A program made the translations under genes and the position numbers. Shown here piece by piece: positions 42,287-51,023 of a stretch of 64,000 nt of DNA. Under the pieces are notes generated by a model that was not told where the DNA came from, ran no database searches, and saw nothing but the letters and a program-made list of their open reading frames with translations. Within the stretch, counting starts at the first letter, position 1; each line of letters begins with the position of its first letter. Source of the DNA: Paenibacillus sp. FSL R5-0517 (GTDB lineage Bacteria; Bacillota; Bacilli; Paenibacillales; Paenibacillaceae); assembly GCF_037974355.1 (NCBI RefSeq), contig NZ_CP150235.1:5022001-5086000 (forward strand), given 5' to 3'.

Positions 42287-44335
42287 TTATACAGACTTTC
42301 GCCAGTTAGAACGATACATGAGATACAGGAAGTACGGTGTTCCAATGATCGCAATGAGTATGCCTGATGGAATCTCTGTCGGTGCCATGACGGTTCTGCC
42401 GATAGTATCGGCGAGCACCAACATGACTGCACCCGCTAATGCGGATAGGAACATGGATCGTCTTAACTTATTTCCTGTCAGTAACCGAACCATATGGGGT
42501 GCAATCAAACCGATGAAACCGACGGTTCCTACACAAGCAACAGCCCCTGCTGCAAGTAAAACACCAACCGCCATGGCCAATAATCGTGTACGACGTACAC
42601 CCAGACCAAGTCCGGATGCACTATTATCGTCAAATACCAGCAGTTCGAATCTGCGTGCCAGCCACCAAGCCACCGGTACCAGAATCACCAAAAATAATCC
42701 GATAACCTTTACCTGATCCCAGGTACGAGCGTAGGTACTGCCTGTCAGCCAGATATATCCACTGCTACCGTATACCGCACCTCGTACAATCAGGATTTGA
42801 ATACCTGCTCCAGCAATGGCAGACATCGCAATCCCCAGCAACACCACTGCAGATGGGTTTAGCCCTTTCTTCCAGGCAAGTGAGAACACAACCACTGCGG
42901 CAATGGCTGCACCGATGATTGCTGCAATCGGCAGCAAGTAACTTGGAAGACCCGGCCATAAAATAATAACCATCATTGCTCCGAGACCTGCACCAGAGGA
43001 AACACCCACAATTGAAGCATCCGCCAGCGGGTTCCGAACCGCCATTTGAATCAGCACACCGCTAATGGCCAGTGCTGCACCCGCACCTGCGGCAACAAGG
43101 GTACGTGGAATCCGAAGCTGAACCAAGGCGGAGAACAGTCCATCCGACTGGAACAGACTCGGCAACAGATCAGCCAGTGGAATCCGCATCCCGCCAAACA
43201 TTGTACTGAGTAAGATAAGTCCGACAGTAATGACTGAAAATAAGACGGCCACGGGGCCGTATGCAAAGCGACGCGAAGTTGCTCCCGTGCTCATGGAAGT
43301 GGACATGCCTGATCCATTCGCAGCCTTCATTCGTTTGAGCACAAGCCAGATGAGCCACGGTGCACCAATGATGGCCATAACAGCACCTGTTGGCAACTCC
43401 ATACTGGAGTTATGCACCATCTTGGCAAGCACGTCTGCCCCAACCAGAAGCGCTGCTCCCCATATAAACACACCGGGTAACAGTAATCGGTTGGAACGTA
43501 CCCCACTCAATCGTACCAGATGGGGTGCAACCAATCCCACGAAGCCAATCGGTCCAATCACACTGACAATGACTGCAGCCAACAATACGGCGAGAATTAA
43601 ACCACCCGTACGAGCCAATCCAACCTTTTGTCCCAAAGAAGAAGCCGTTGATTCATCCAGCTCCAGCATATCCCACTGTCTGGACATGATTAACGCTAGA
43701 AGGGTTATGCCAATCACCCAAGGCCACGCATAAGACACACCACTCCAGTCATTCTGGACAAGTGTTCCGGAGCCCCAAAGAAATAACCCTTGTGTCTCCA
43801 TGGAGAAAAATATATGTAATGCACTTGTAAATGAACCAAGCACCATCGATACAATCATACCTGACAATGCCAGTCGAACCGGACTTGATGTTCGTCCGCC
43901 GCCCATGAAATAAGCTGCAAAAGCGGCCAGTAAACCACCAAAAGCTGCGAAAAGAAAAGGAGACTGACTTAACAAACCCGGAAAAGCGATAGCTCCTAGC
44001 ACCACTACAAAGTACGCTCCTGCATTAATGCCCAGCGTATCCGAAGCAGCCAGTGGATTACGTGTAATCGTCTGAAGCAAAGCGCCTGCTACAGCCAGTG
44101 CACCGCCTGCAAGAATACCAATCACCGTACGCGGCATCCGCAAATCCCAGACCATATTATGCTCTAATGAATCCTGTCTGCCTGTGAGCGATTCCCAAAC
44201 GACATGCAAAGGAATGGATGCCTCTCCATAAATTAGACTTACAAAAAAAAGCACGATGAGAGCGGTTAAACCGCCCCCATATATGCTTATTGTGCGCCAA
44301 TTCATCGTTGGCTTGGATCTTTGAACCGAACTCAT
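42287..44335 (-). CDS. Fused FecCD-type iron-siderophore ABC permease (FhuB-like)
   Basis: The 682-aa protein is two complete FecCD permease units in one chain (about 15-330 and 350-675), each with the TRNPLAASDTLGINAGA / VRNPLADASIVGVSSGA substrate-channel motif and the VGFVGLVAPH / VGFIGLIAPH cytoplasmic loop that contacts the ATPase. Most Firmicute importers use two separate permease genes; fusion is as in E. coli FhuB. Its ATG overlaps the stop of the binding-protein gene by four bases (ATGA), so the two are translationally coupled. No ATPase gene is adjacent, so a shared FhuC-type ATPase elsewhere is implied. Confidence 0.92.
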   Translation of the reverse strand: MSSVQRSKPTMNWRTISIYGGGLTALIVLFFVSLIYGEASIPLHVVWESLTGRQDSLEHNMVWDLRMPRTVIGILAGGALAVAGALLQTITRNPLAASDTLGINAGAYFVVVLGAIAFPGLLSQSPFLFAAFGGLLAAFAAYFMGGGRTSSPVRLALSGMIVSMVLGSFTSALHIFFSMETQGLFLWGSGTLVQNDWSGVSYAWPWVIGITLLALIMSRQWDMLELDESTASSLGQKVGLARTGGLILAVLLAAVIVSVIGPIGFVGLVAPHLVRLSGVRSNRLLLPGVFIWGAALLVGADVLAKMVHNSSMELPTGAVMAIIGAPWLIWLVLKRMKAANGSGMSTSMSTGATSRRFAYGPVAVLFSVITVGLILLSTMFGGMRIPLADLLPSLFQSDGLFSALVQLRIPRTLVAAGAGAALAISGVLIQMAVRNPLADASIVGVSSGAGLGAMMVIILWPGLPSYLLPIAAIIGAAIAAVVVFSLAWKKGLNPSAVVLLGIAMSAIAGAGIQILIVRGAVYGSSGYIWLTGSTYARTWDQVKVIGLFLVILVPVAWWLARRFELLVFDDNSASGLGLGVRRTRLLAMAVGVLLAAGAVACVGTVGFIGLIAPHMVRLLTGNKLRRSMFLSALAGAVMLVLADTIGRTVMAPTEIPSGILIAIIGTPYFLYLMYRSNWRKSV

Positions 44336-45333
44336 TTAGTAATCGCCTCAACAACACCGTCAACCAATACTTTGGAGGAGATCGGTCCACCAAAAGTCCA
44401 TGTGGTGCTATCCAGTTGATAAGTGCGTTTGTCCTTCACGAAGTTCAGTCCGTTCCAAACCGAGTTATCTTTCATGGCTGTGCCAAAAACGTCATCGTCT
44501 GGTTGAGTGATGTAAATGAAGTTACTGTCCTTAACAGCGGTCAACGACTCAATGCCTACTGTCGAGAAACCGTAGTTCTCCAGTTTTTCCGGCTTCCAAT
44601 CATTCACCAGACCAATTTTGTCCAATGTACCGATAACAACCGAATTATCCGTAAACATACGCAGGCTGACTGCATTTTGATACGTGAATGCTTGTGTCAG
44701 TGCAAAGTTGAAATTCTCTTTACCCGCAGCAGCCAGCTTTTCTTTGGCTTCTACATAGTGCTGATCGAGATCACTAAGAACTTGCTTTGCTTTGTCTTCT
44801 TTACCGAGAGCTGTTGCAATGGTATTAAAGATTTCTGTCATTTTGTCATAATTATAGCCATCGCCATCATACGGATCGAATTCAATGGTTGGTGCAATAG
44901 CATTAAGCTGATCGTAGACCGCATTATTGTTATCTGCGTTAGCAATGATCAGATCCGGCTTCAATGCAGCGATAGCTTCCAGGTTCGGCTCACCGCGTGT
45001 ACCGATATCCGTTACACTGTCATCCAGTGCTGCTTCGGATGTTACCCACACTTTATAGTTAGCGTTATCTGCATTACCTACTGGCTGAACCCCCAGGGCA
45101 ACAACATCTTCCGTATATGTCCATTCAAGTGTAACGACACGTTCTGCTGGCTTGTCCAACTTAAGCTCTCCACGTTTATGCTTCACCGTAACAGGACCTG
45201 CTGTCTCTTCAGCGGGAGCACTGCCCGTATTAGTACCTTGACTTGTATCTGTTGTAGTCGTGGTTTTACCACAACCCGCCAATATCAGCACAAATGCCAG
45301 CATGATCAACAGTCCGTTTAACCCTTTTTTCAT
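44332..45333 (-). CDS. Iron-siderophore substrate-binding lipoprotein
   Basis: The 333-aa lipoprotein has a lipobox LAGC at about residue 21, a Thr/Ser/Glu-rich tether and a class III periplasmic-binding fold (ERVVTLEWTYTEDVVALGVQPVGNAD, DIGTRGEPNLEAIAALKPDLIIA, NDWKPEKLENYGFSTVGIESL). It captures ferric siderophore and passes it to the fused permease encoded immediately downstream (4-bp overlap). GGGGAGAT precedes the ATG and a one-mismatch Fur box lies 33-47 bp upstream. The siderophore type is not determined. Confidence 0.92.
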   Translation of the reverse strand: MKKGLNGLLIMLAFVLILAGCGKTTTTTDTSQGTNTGSAPAEETAGPVTVKHKRGELKLDKPAERVVTLEWTYTEDVVALGVQPVGNADNANYKVWVTSEAALDDSVTDIGTRGEPNLEAIAALKPDLIIANADNNNAVYDQLNAIAPTIEFDPYDGDGYNYDKMTEIFNTIATALGKEDKAKQVLSDLDQHYVEAKEKLAAAGKENFNFALTQAFTYQNAVSLRMFTDNSVVIGTLDKIGLVNDWKPEKLENYGFSTVGIESLTAVKDSNFIYITQPDDDVFGTAMKDNSVWNGLNFVKDKRTYQLDSTTWTFGGPISSKVLVDGVVEAITK

Positions 45334-45365
45334 ATCTTGATCTCCCCTGTTTATATGTATTTATA

Positions 45366-45380
45366 TGATAACAATTATCA
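45366..45380 (-). promoter_or_regulatory. Fur box upstream of binding protein/permease operon
   Basis: TGATAAC-A-ATTATCA fits the 7-1-7 Fur consensus TGATAATNATTATCA with one mismatch, within an extended GATAATGATAATT context. It indicates iron repression of the operon. Confidence 0.85.
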
Positions 45381-45458
45381 TTATCACTATTGGATTATGC
45401 CGTAGGAATGAATTTTTGTCAATGAAAAGTACTTTATTCCAACTCTTTTATAAAATAA

Positions 45459-45500
45459 AAAAAAGGAAAGGGATTGCTCAACGGCCATCCTTCCCCTTCT
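45459..45500 (-). terminator. Terminator of the CueP-like gene
   Basis: GGAAAGGGAT and ATCCTTCCCC pair with two mismatches, and the minus strand continues into a run of eight or more Ts. It also separates the CueP-like gene from the Fur-controlled promoter. Confidence 0.6.
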
Positions 45501-45518
45501 ATTGCTTGTCTATTGGCG

Positions 45519-46061
45519 TTAACTCAACTGCATCGTAGTGATACAAGTATTATCATTTTCGTATGTAGACAATTGCGCTTCTGCAACCTTTCCATCTTGA
45601 ACAATACGAATCAGATAGGTTCTGTCTCTTGGCACCCAAAAGTCCATGAATCCGTTCGCACCAGACTTGATCACTTCGTCTTTCATAAACGTGTTGCCTT
45701 GGGAATCGTGAATGGTAACACTGAATTCCTTATTGCTCATTTCCCCCTGACAACCAGTTAAGCTATGAATGGCACAGGGATGGGTCTGATCCACATAGGG
45801 TGCAATGGAAAGGAAAAATTCATTTTCAGGCAAATTATATGTAGTCGTATGTTTATCTTGATCGGTGACAATTAACTGTTTGGCATTAATGGAGGCTGAT
45901 TCCGGCGTCTCTTTTCCTGTGCTGATCTCTTCCACCAATTTTCTGATGTTAGGCGCATTGGCTGTACCTGCCTCTTCCTTGCCCGTATTACTTGCGATCA
46001 GGTATGTTCCGATCACAATGACAATTGCAACACTTGCAATGATCCACATTTGTTTTTTCAT
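45519..46061 (-). CDS. CueP-like copper-binding protein
   Basis: The 180-aa protein has one N-terminal membrane or signal segment (about 5-22) and the CueP core (about 85-180) with its metal motif PCAIHSLTGCQGEM and a later Cys (NDNTCITTMQ), giving three Cys and one His candidates. CueP proteins bind periplasmic copper in Gram-negatives; in this Gram-positive context it would be tethered outside the membrane. ATG 46061 has GAGGAGATGGA upstream. It sits inside the iron-uptake region but has no Fur box of its own. Confidence 0.82.
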   Translation of the reverse strand: MKKQMWIIASVAIVIVIGTYLIASNTGKEEAGTANAPNIRKLVEEISTGKETPESASINAKQLIVTDQDKHTTTYNLPENEFFLSIAPYVDQTHPCAIHSLTGCQGEMSNKEFSVTIHDSQGNTFMKDEVIKSGANGFMDFWVPRDRTYLIRIVQDGKVAEAQLSTYENDNTCITTMQLS

Positions 46062-46245
46062 CTGGAGTCCATCTCCTCGTCCGTTTTCATTAAGTATAAT
46101 GGAGAACATACCATCATGGACCTATACAGCGAGGAATTCACCAGATATTCACATATATGGTGGGTTGATTACCGAACGTATCATATGTGGAATATCTGAT
46201 TGAATTGAACGTTTATCTGTTCATACTCTTACGTAAGTGGCATAT

Positions 46246-48105
46246 TCAACGTGCCATAATCAGCTCTGCCATTTCTTCGGCTTGCAGCACCGCCGACAAC
46301 GGGTCGGACAGAAAATATCTATTCCAATCAAGGTTAATAATCCGGCAGTGCTCTGTCTCGATCGATTTCTGCCATGGTTTGACTGAAGATGGATCATCAG
46401 AACCATGTCTTGGACCATTATCCAACACCAACAGGTAGTCCTCCAGATACCCACCTACCGCACTCCGCGCAATATCCAGAGATTCCAGACCCGGCTCTAG
46501 CAACTCCTGACGAACCTTGCCTGCCGGCTTCAAGTTCAGTAATCCGTAGGCCGCCTTACCTCCACGTGTTCCCGTATCTCCCACAAGGGTAATATGTTCT
46601 CCCCAATTCGGATCGATGAGGGTAAATGTCTTCTCAGAAGAAACCTTGCTCGTGATCGTTTGCTGCAAAGTATGTACCCTCCGCATGTATTCCTTAATCC
46701 ATGCTTCAGCTTCTGTATGTCGGTTCAGAATACGCCCCATCTGACGGATCCCCTCCGGGACAGAGCCGTATCCACCCCCTCCATAGACTACTGTAGGCGC
46801 AATCCGGGCATAGGAAGCATAGGCAGCAGGATTCCACGTGATAATGAGATCCGGTTCCAGTTCAAGCACCTTTTCAAGGGAGATAAAATTATGATTGCCA
46901 ATATCCTGTACTTGGTCGCAGATATAAGGCTCCAGCATTTGGTTGCTTTCAATGAGTGAATGCGGCGCTCCGAGAGGTGTTACTCCCAATGCCAGTACTT
47001 CTCCCAAATTCCAGTCCACAACAACACGGCTAGGCTTGTTCGGTATCGTAATCTCGCCCATGCTTGTGGCAAACATCCGAGCTCTGGCTCTTGGCATCAC
47101 GGACGCCGAGGACTTCCTCACTTGGACTCCGTTCAAATCTATAATATCCTGTTCTGACATGGTCTGGTCAGCTTCAAGTATGGGTATCTTTCGCTCACTC
47201 CATTCCGGATAATGACTCTCCAGAGAGGCGTGTGGTTGGAATGTTTGCAGGGCTAGATCTGGAACATTGCTTTCTCGACGCTTCCTATAATACTCAGGAG
47301 AACCCCCATAGTGTTTCTTGAAGTAGCGACTTAGTGTATAGCCGTTCTCATAGCCTACTCTCTCGGCTATTTCCTGCAAGGTCCCTTTCGTGCTTACCAG
47401 TAGTTTCATTGCATGTTCCATCCGAATCTGTAACAGCACACGACCGGGACTTGTGTTCAATTGAAGCTGAAACAACTGGTTCAGATACCTTGGACTGCAA
47501 TCCAGCATATCAGCTACCTGTTCCATCTTGAGTGGTTCCGCGTAGTGACGGTGCAGATATCGCACTGCTTGATCTACCCGGTCCAGCTTCGTACGTTTCT
47601 TCCTCTGCTCTTGCAATTGTTTCAGCATCTCGGCGAGCCATTGGTAGAATAATGCCTTGGTTTGAATCCGGCCTGCTGACTGTAGTTCATTCCACTGTCT
47701 GTATATCCATTGCATAATCTCAATTAAAGGCATTGGATACCTTGGTTCAAATCCATAACTTACTTGCAGAGAATCTGACCCGGAACTGGTTAGGGAACTT
47801 CCCATATTGGCCCTCTCTGGCTTTGGTGACGAATAAGACAACATATATATTTCAATCTGCTTCTTAGCAAGACAATTCAGATGCGTTCCTTTGGAGGCGT
47901 GCAGAACATAAGCTCCTTTAATCTGATGCATCGCTTGCCCAAGCCAGATCTTCCCCTTGCCATTCGTAACCAATAAAAAAGCATTCGAGGGAAGCGTCCA
48001 CGTATCAGGGTCTCCACTGATGTTAACAGTCATGATTTGAATATCCAGTAATCGGATGGTTATATGCTCCCATAATGCCCCGTATTCTTCTATGTTCATC
48101 GTCAT
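46246..48105 (-). CDS. AraC-family regulator fused to siderophore-binding domain (Btr-like)
   Basis: The 619-aa protein has an N-terminal cupin-like region (about 1-110), an AraC double helix-turn-helix (about 165-275; MEQVADMLDCSPRYLNQLFQLQ and LQEIAERVGYENGYTLSRYFKKHYGGSPEYYR), and a full class III periplasmic-binding domain (about 345-615) in the cytoplasm. This is the Btr (YbbB) architecture of Bacillus, in which ferric siderophore binding activates uptake genes. Its binding domain closely parallels the divergently encoded lipoprotein at 48301 (shared VVVDWN, GVTPxGxPxSL, LEPDLIITW, GGxAAYxLL, LQAEEMAE/LQAEEIAD). A Fur box lies 54-68 bp upstream. It likely senses the siderophore that this lipoprotein captures. 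Confidence 0.92.
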   Translation of the reverse strand: MTMNIEEYGALWEHITIRLLDIQIMTVNISGDPDTWTLPSNAFLLVTNGKGKIWLGQAMHQIKGAYVLHASKGTHLNCLAKKQIEIYMLSYSSPKPERANMGSSLTSSGSDSLQVSYGFEPRYPMPLIEIMQWIYRQWNELQSAGRIQTKALFYQWLAEMLKQLQEQRKKRTKLDRVDQAVRYLHRHYAEPLKMEQVADMLDCSPRYLNQLFQLQLNTSPGRVLLQIRMEHAMKLLVSTKGTLQEIAERVGYENGYTLSRYFKKHYGGSPEYYRKRRESNVPDLALQTFQPHASLESHYPEWSERKIPILEADQTMSEQDIIDLNGVQVRKSSASVMPRARARMFATSMGEITIPNKPSRVVVDWNLGEVLALGVTPLGAPHSLIESNQMLEPYICDQVQDIGNHNFISLEKVLELEPDLIITWNPAAYASYARIAPTVVYGGGGYGSVPEGIRQMGRILNRHTEAEAWIKEYMRRVHTLQQTITSKVSSEKTFTLIDPNWGEHITLVGDTGTRGGKAAYGLLNLKPAGKVRQELLEPGLESLDIARSAVGGYLEDYLLVLDNGPRHGSDDPSSVKPWQKSIETEHCRIINLDWNRYFLSDPLSAVLQAEEMAELIMAR

Positions 48106-48158
48106 GGACCTTTCTATTATTTCTCGTTACCACATCCATAGCTTTGCCTCATCATATA

Positions 48159-48173
48159 TGATAATCATTCTCA
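48159..48173. promoter_or_regulatory. Fur box upstream of the AraC-type regulator
   Basis: TGATAAT-C-ATTCTCA matches the 7-1-7 Fur consensus with one mismatch. It lies in the divergent intergenic region, nearer the regulator. Confidence 0.78.
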
Positions 48174-48266
48174 ACTCAACCTGCGACCGAGTTCTGAAAT
48201 GGGTATGCTTTCACTTCCGAATCGGTTATTGTGCAATCGCAAGTTTCCCTCTAGAGTTGTATTAAA

Positions 48267-48281
48267 TGAAAATCATTATCA
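48267..48281. promoter_or_regulatory. Fur box upstream of the 48301 binding-protein gene
   Basis: TGAAAAT-C-ATTATCA has one mismatch to the 7-1-7 Fur consensus and lies 20 bp before the ATG, between promoter and ribosome binding site. Confidence 0.8.
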
Positions 48282-48300
48282 ATTAGAAAGAGGGTTCTTC

Positions 48301-49275
48301 ATGTTGTTTGCGAAAGCTTGGTATCGTATGCTCCTGCCTGTTTTGCTGATTATGGCCATATTCATGAGTGGTTGTGCCCAGAACGGGAAAGTGGAGCCAG
48401 CTGCGACAGAAACAGAAAACACCGTACCACAGACAAGAACACTTTCCACGATGATGGGAGACGTTACCGTCCCCCTCACCCCGGAGCGGGTTGTTGTCGA
48501 CTGGAATATAGGACATGTTCTGGCTGTCGGCGTAACACCTGTTGGTGTGCCGAGCAGCCTGCTGGATTATGGCATGTTCCTGCGTGACAAACTTGTGGAT
48601 AGCGCGGATTTGGGCAACCATAGTGAGGTTTCACTTGAGAAAATGGTAGAGTTGGAACCGGATCTGATTATCACATGGGATCAGGAGAAATTTCAGACCT
48701 ATTCCAAAATCGCTCCGACTGTCGTATTCGTGCCCGATCAGTATGATTCCATGGAAGACGAGGTAACCGCCATGGGCGAGATTCTGAATCGCGAAGCAGA
48801 AGCCATCGCGTGGAACGAATCGTTTAAACAACGGATCGCAGCGGCTCAGGCCAAAATCAAAGGCGTGATTCCGGACGAAGCCACCTTCACGGTTGCCGAT
48901 TTCAACTTCTTGAAAAATCCCGCCATTATCGGCAACAGTGCCAATCGTGGTGGAAGAGCAGCCTATGAATTGCTCGGACTGACTCCAGCACCCAAGGTGA
49001 AGTCAGATCTTCTGGACCAAGGTAAAGAAAACTTGGAAGCCAGCGCAGAGGTATTTGGAGAGTACGTGGGTGATTACCTGCTGATGATGGTTACAGAAGG
49101 CACGAAGGATCACTCCCTGTTGCCTAATGTCTGGGATAACCTGCCTGCGGTGCAGAACAATCATATCTTCAAACTGGATATCCATAAATATTTCACCGCT
49201 GATCCCTATACCTCCATTCTACAAGCTGAAGAGATCGCAGATCGACTCGCAAGTGGACAGACGGAGCTGAACTAG
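48301..49275 (+). CDS. Iron-siderophore substrate-binding lipoprotein
   Basis: The 324-aa lipoprotein has a lipobox MSGC at about residue 19 and a class III binding-protein fold (PERVVVDWNIGHVLAVGVTPVG, LGNHSEVSLEKMVELEPDLIITWD, YELLGLTPAPKV). It resembles most closely, within this window, the C-terminal sensor domain of the divergent AraC-type regulator. AGAGGG precedes the ATG; an upstream in-frame start at 48199 would lack the signal peptide at its N-terminus. No permease follows, so it must use permeases encoded elsewhere, possibly the fused permease at 42287. Confidence 0.9.
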   Translation: MLFAKAWYRMLLPVLLIMAIFMSGCAQNGKVEPAATETENTVPQTRTLSTMMGDVTVPLTPERVVVDWNIGHVLAVGVTPVGVPSSLLDYGMFLRDKLVDSADLGNHSEVSLEKMVELEPDLIITWDQEKFQTYSKIAPTVVFVPDQYDSMEDEVTAMGEILNREAEAIAWNESFKQRIAAAQAKIKGVIPDEATFTVADFNFLKNPAIIGNSANRGGRAAYELLGLTPAPKVKSDLLDQGKENLEASAEVFGEYVGDYLLMMVTEGTKDHSLLPNVWDNLPAVQNNHIFKLDIHKYFTADPYTSILQAEEIADRLASGQTELN

Positions 49276-49831
49276 AGGAGTCTATAATCTATTGAAAACC
49301 AGCGAAGAATGCGAACACTGGAAAGCCTTTGAAACTTAACGTGTCTGTCTGGAGCAGTCAAGCGTACTGAATCCCGAATGTGTGAGAACACACCCTTCAA
49401 GTGAGAGTAAGCGATGGAGGCGTCGTAAAAGTAGATTTCCCCCTCCCAATGAAAAGCCACGCTTCGGGCAAGACTCTGGGCGAGATTCAGGATCGTCCTC
49501 CAGGCCAGCCGCCGGTTGGATCAAAACATTGAGCGAGCATAATGAGTTTGGTGCATCAAGATACTCAGCCCTGCGGCCATGTTTACGTGCTAACGAATCT
49601 GAGGCGTCTTATTCCAGGATTTGAAGCCACTGCGAAAATCTAAAGAACTTGAGACACGCTATATCCGAGAAAAGAGCTGTTTTCAATCTGTTTATCAGGG
49701 AATTTTGGTAGATAACGTGTCTGAGGTTCCTTAGAGGATCACCAATCCATCCTTAGGTAATCTTCTATCCATTCGCCAAGATTGGCAGTCTGGGATTCAA
49801 GACTTTTTATCCAGCTCAAAAAAGGAGTAAA
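49276..49831. other. 556-bp stretch without a recognised gene
   Basis: No supported reading frame was found. The longest (49382-49624, 80 aa, Arg/Ser-rich) has no ribosome binding site and unnatural composition. The phrase AACGTGTCTG occurs at about 49338 and again near 49717. It may be a decayed gene or a non-coding transcript following the binding-protein gene, since no terminator is seen until 49832. Confidence 0.4.
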
Positions 49832-49874
49832 CAAACAGCGCCCACCAGAATGATTCAGGTGGCGCTTTTGTTTG
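49832..49874 (+). terminator. Terminator-like hairpin
   Basis: CAAACAGCGCCCACC and GGTGGCGCTTTTGTTTG pair well and are T-rich on the + side. It is the first terminator downstream of the binding-protein gene at 48301, 557 bp after its stop. Confidence 0.75.
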
Positions 49875-49910
49875 CCTTAAATATGTTGCTATTATCAATA
49901 AGGATATGCA

Positions 49911-49958
49911 AAAAGCCCGACGCAATTTTGAGGCAATCTCGAAATTGTGCCGGGCTCT
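49911..49958 (-). terminator. Terminator of the reductase operon
   Basis: AAGCCCG-CGCAATTT and AAATTGTGC-CGGGCT form a long stem, and the minus strand continues GGGCTTTTTGC. It lies 31 bp after the stop of the reductase gene. Confidence 0.85.
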
Positions 49959-49988
49959 TCAGATTGACTTCCATCCGTACTAACCCAA

Positions 49989-51002
49989 CTACGTAGTGGA
50001 GAGAGCTTTGTTTTTCTCATAGAATCTGGCATTGTGAGAAGATACACCTGCCATATCCGAGGCACCAGGTTCCAGATACATCTTGGCACTGTTGACCGCA
50101 AGCACCGCATCGTTAAAAGCACCTGCAATTAGCCTGACTTTACTTCCATAGGTGATGAAATCACCTGCTCCGAATATGCCTGGAATATTGGTACGCATAC
50201 GCTGATCAACGGAGACGCCGTAGTCTTCACGCGCCAGTCCCCATTGCACGAGGTTGCCAAAGTCACGATCATACCCATGGCTTACGACGACTTCATCCAC
50301 CGCGACAGGTATGATCTCACCGGTCTCCACATGGACCAACTCGACACGATCGATTTGATCACCTGTACCGTATAAGCGAGAGATGGTATAGGGTGTCATG
50401 ACTTTGGATTGAGCTTTCATCTGGGCAACAGGTGACTCATGTCCGCTGAATTCATGGCGCCTGTGTACTACCGTAACTTCACTTGCGATCTTGCCCATTT
50501 CATTCGCCCAGTCGACTGCGGAATCGCCGCCACCCGAGATCAGAACTCGCTTCCCGGCAAAACGGGACAGATCGGTTATCGTATAATGAAGATTCGTCAG
50601 TTCATACCGATTGGCACCCTCGATATCCAGCTTTTGCACCTGAGTCATGCCTCTGCCCGCACATAACAGGATGGTACGTGTGTAATGATGCTCTCCTGTC
50701 TTGGAAATGAGTTCAAATACACCATCCTCACGTCGTTCAAGCTCGGCTATTTCCTGTCCAAACACAATCGTTGGATCGAATGTCCTCGCTTGCCTTTCCA
50801 GTGAATCAATCAACTTCTCACAGCGAATCGGATCAACCCCGCCCACATCCCAGATCAGCTTCTCCGGATAAGTACGCATGAATCCGCCCAGTTCCTGCTT
50901 GGCCTCAATGATCTTGGTACGCATGGCTCTCATGCCACTGTAAAATGAGGCATACATGCCAGCAGGCCCACCACCAATGATTGTAATGTCATAGATATCC
51001 AT
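49989..51002 (-). CDS. Ferredoxin/flavodoxin-NADP reductase-like siderophore reductase (YumC/IruO-like)
   Basis: The 337-aa enzyme has a thioredoxin-reductase-like fold without the CxxC active site: FAD motif IIGGGPAGMYASFYSG at the N-terminus, NADP motif ISGGGDSAVDWA with HRRHEFSGHE, and the C-terminal GIFGAGDFITYGSKVRLIAGAFNDA. This pattern is that of YumC-type ferredoxin-NADP reductases and staphylococcal IruO, which reduces ferric siderophores. The ATG at 51002 has AAGGAGACAC upstream and lies 21 bp after the binding-protein stop, so both share the Fur-controlled transcript. It probably releases iron from the imported siderophore. Confidence 0.88.
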   Translation of the reverse strand: MDIYDITIIGGGPAGMYASFYSGMRAMRTKIIEAKQELGGFMRTYPEKLIWDVGGVDPIRCEKLIDSLERQARTFDPTIVFGQEIAELERREDGVFELISKTGEHHYTRTILLCAGRGMTQVQKLDIEGANRYELTNLHYTITDLSRFAGKRVLISGGGDSAVDWANEMGKIASEVTVVHRRHEFSGHESPVAQMKAQSKVMTPYTISRLYGTGDQIDRVELVHVETGEIIPVAVDEVVVSHGYDRDFGNLVQWGLAREDYGVSVDQRMRTNIPGIFGAGDFITYGSKVRLIAGAFNDAVLAVNSAKMYLEPGASDMAGVSSHNARFYEKNKALSTT

Positions 51003-51023
51003 GTGTGTCTCCTTCGTCATCAT

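Noticed and set aside
49382-49624. 80-aa Arg/Ser-rich + strand frame
   Set aside because: There is no start signal and the composition is that of random translation.
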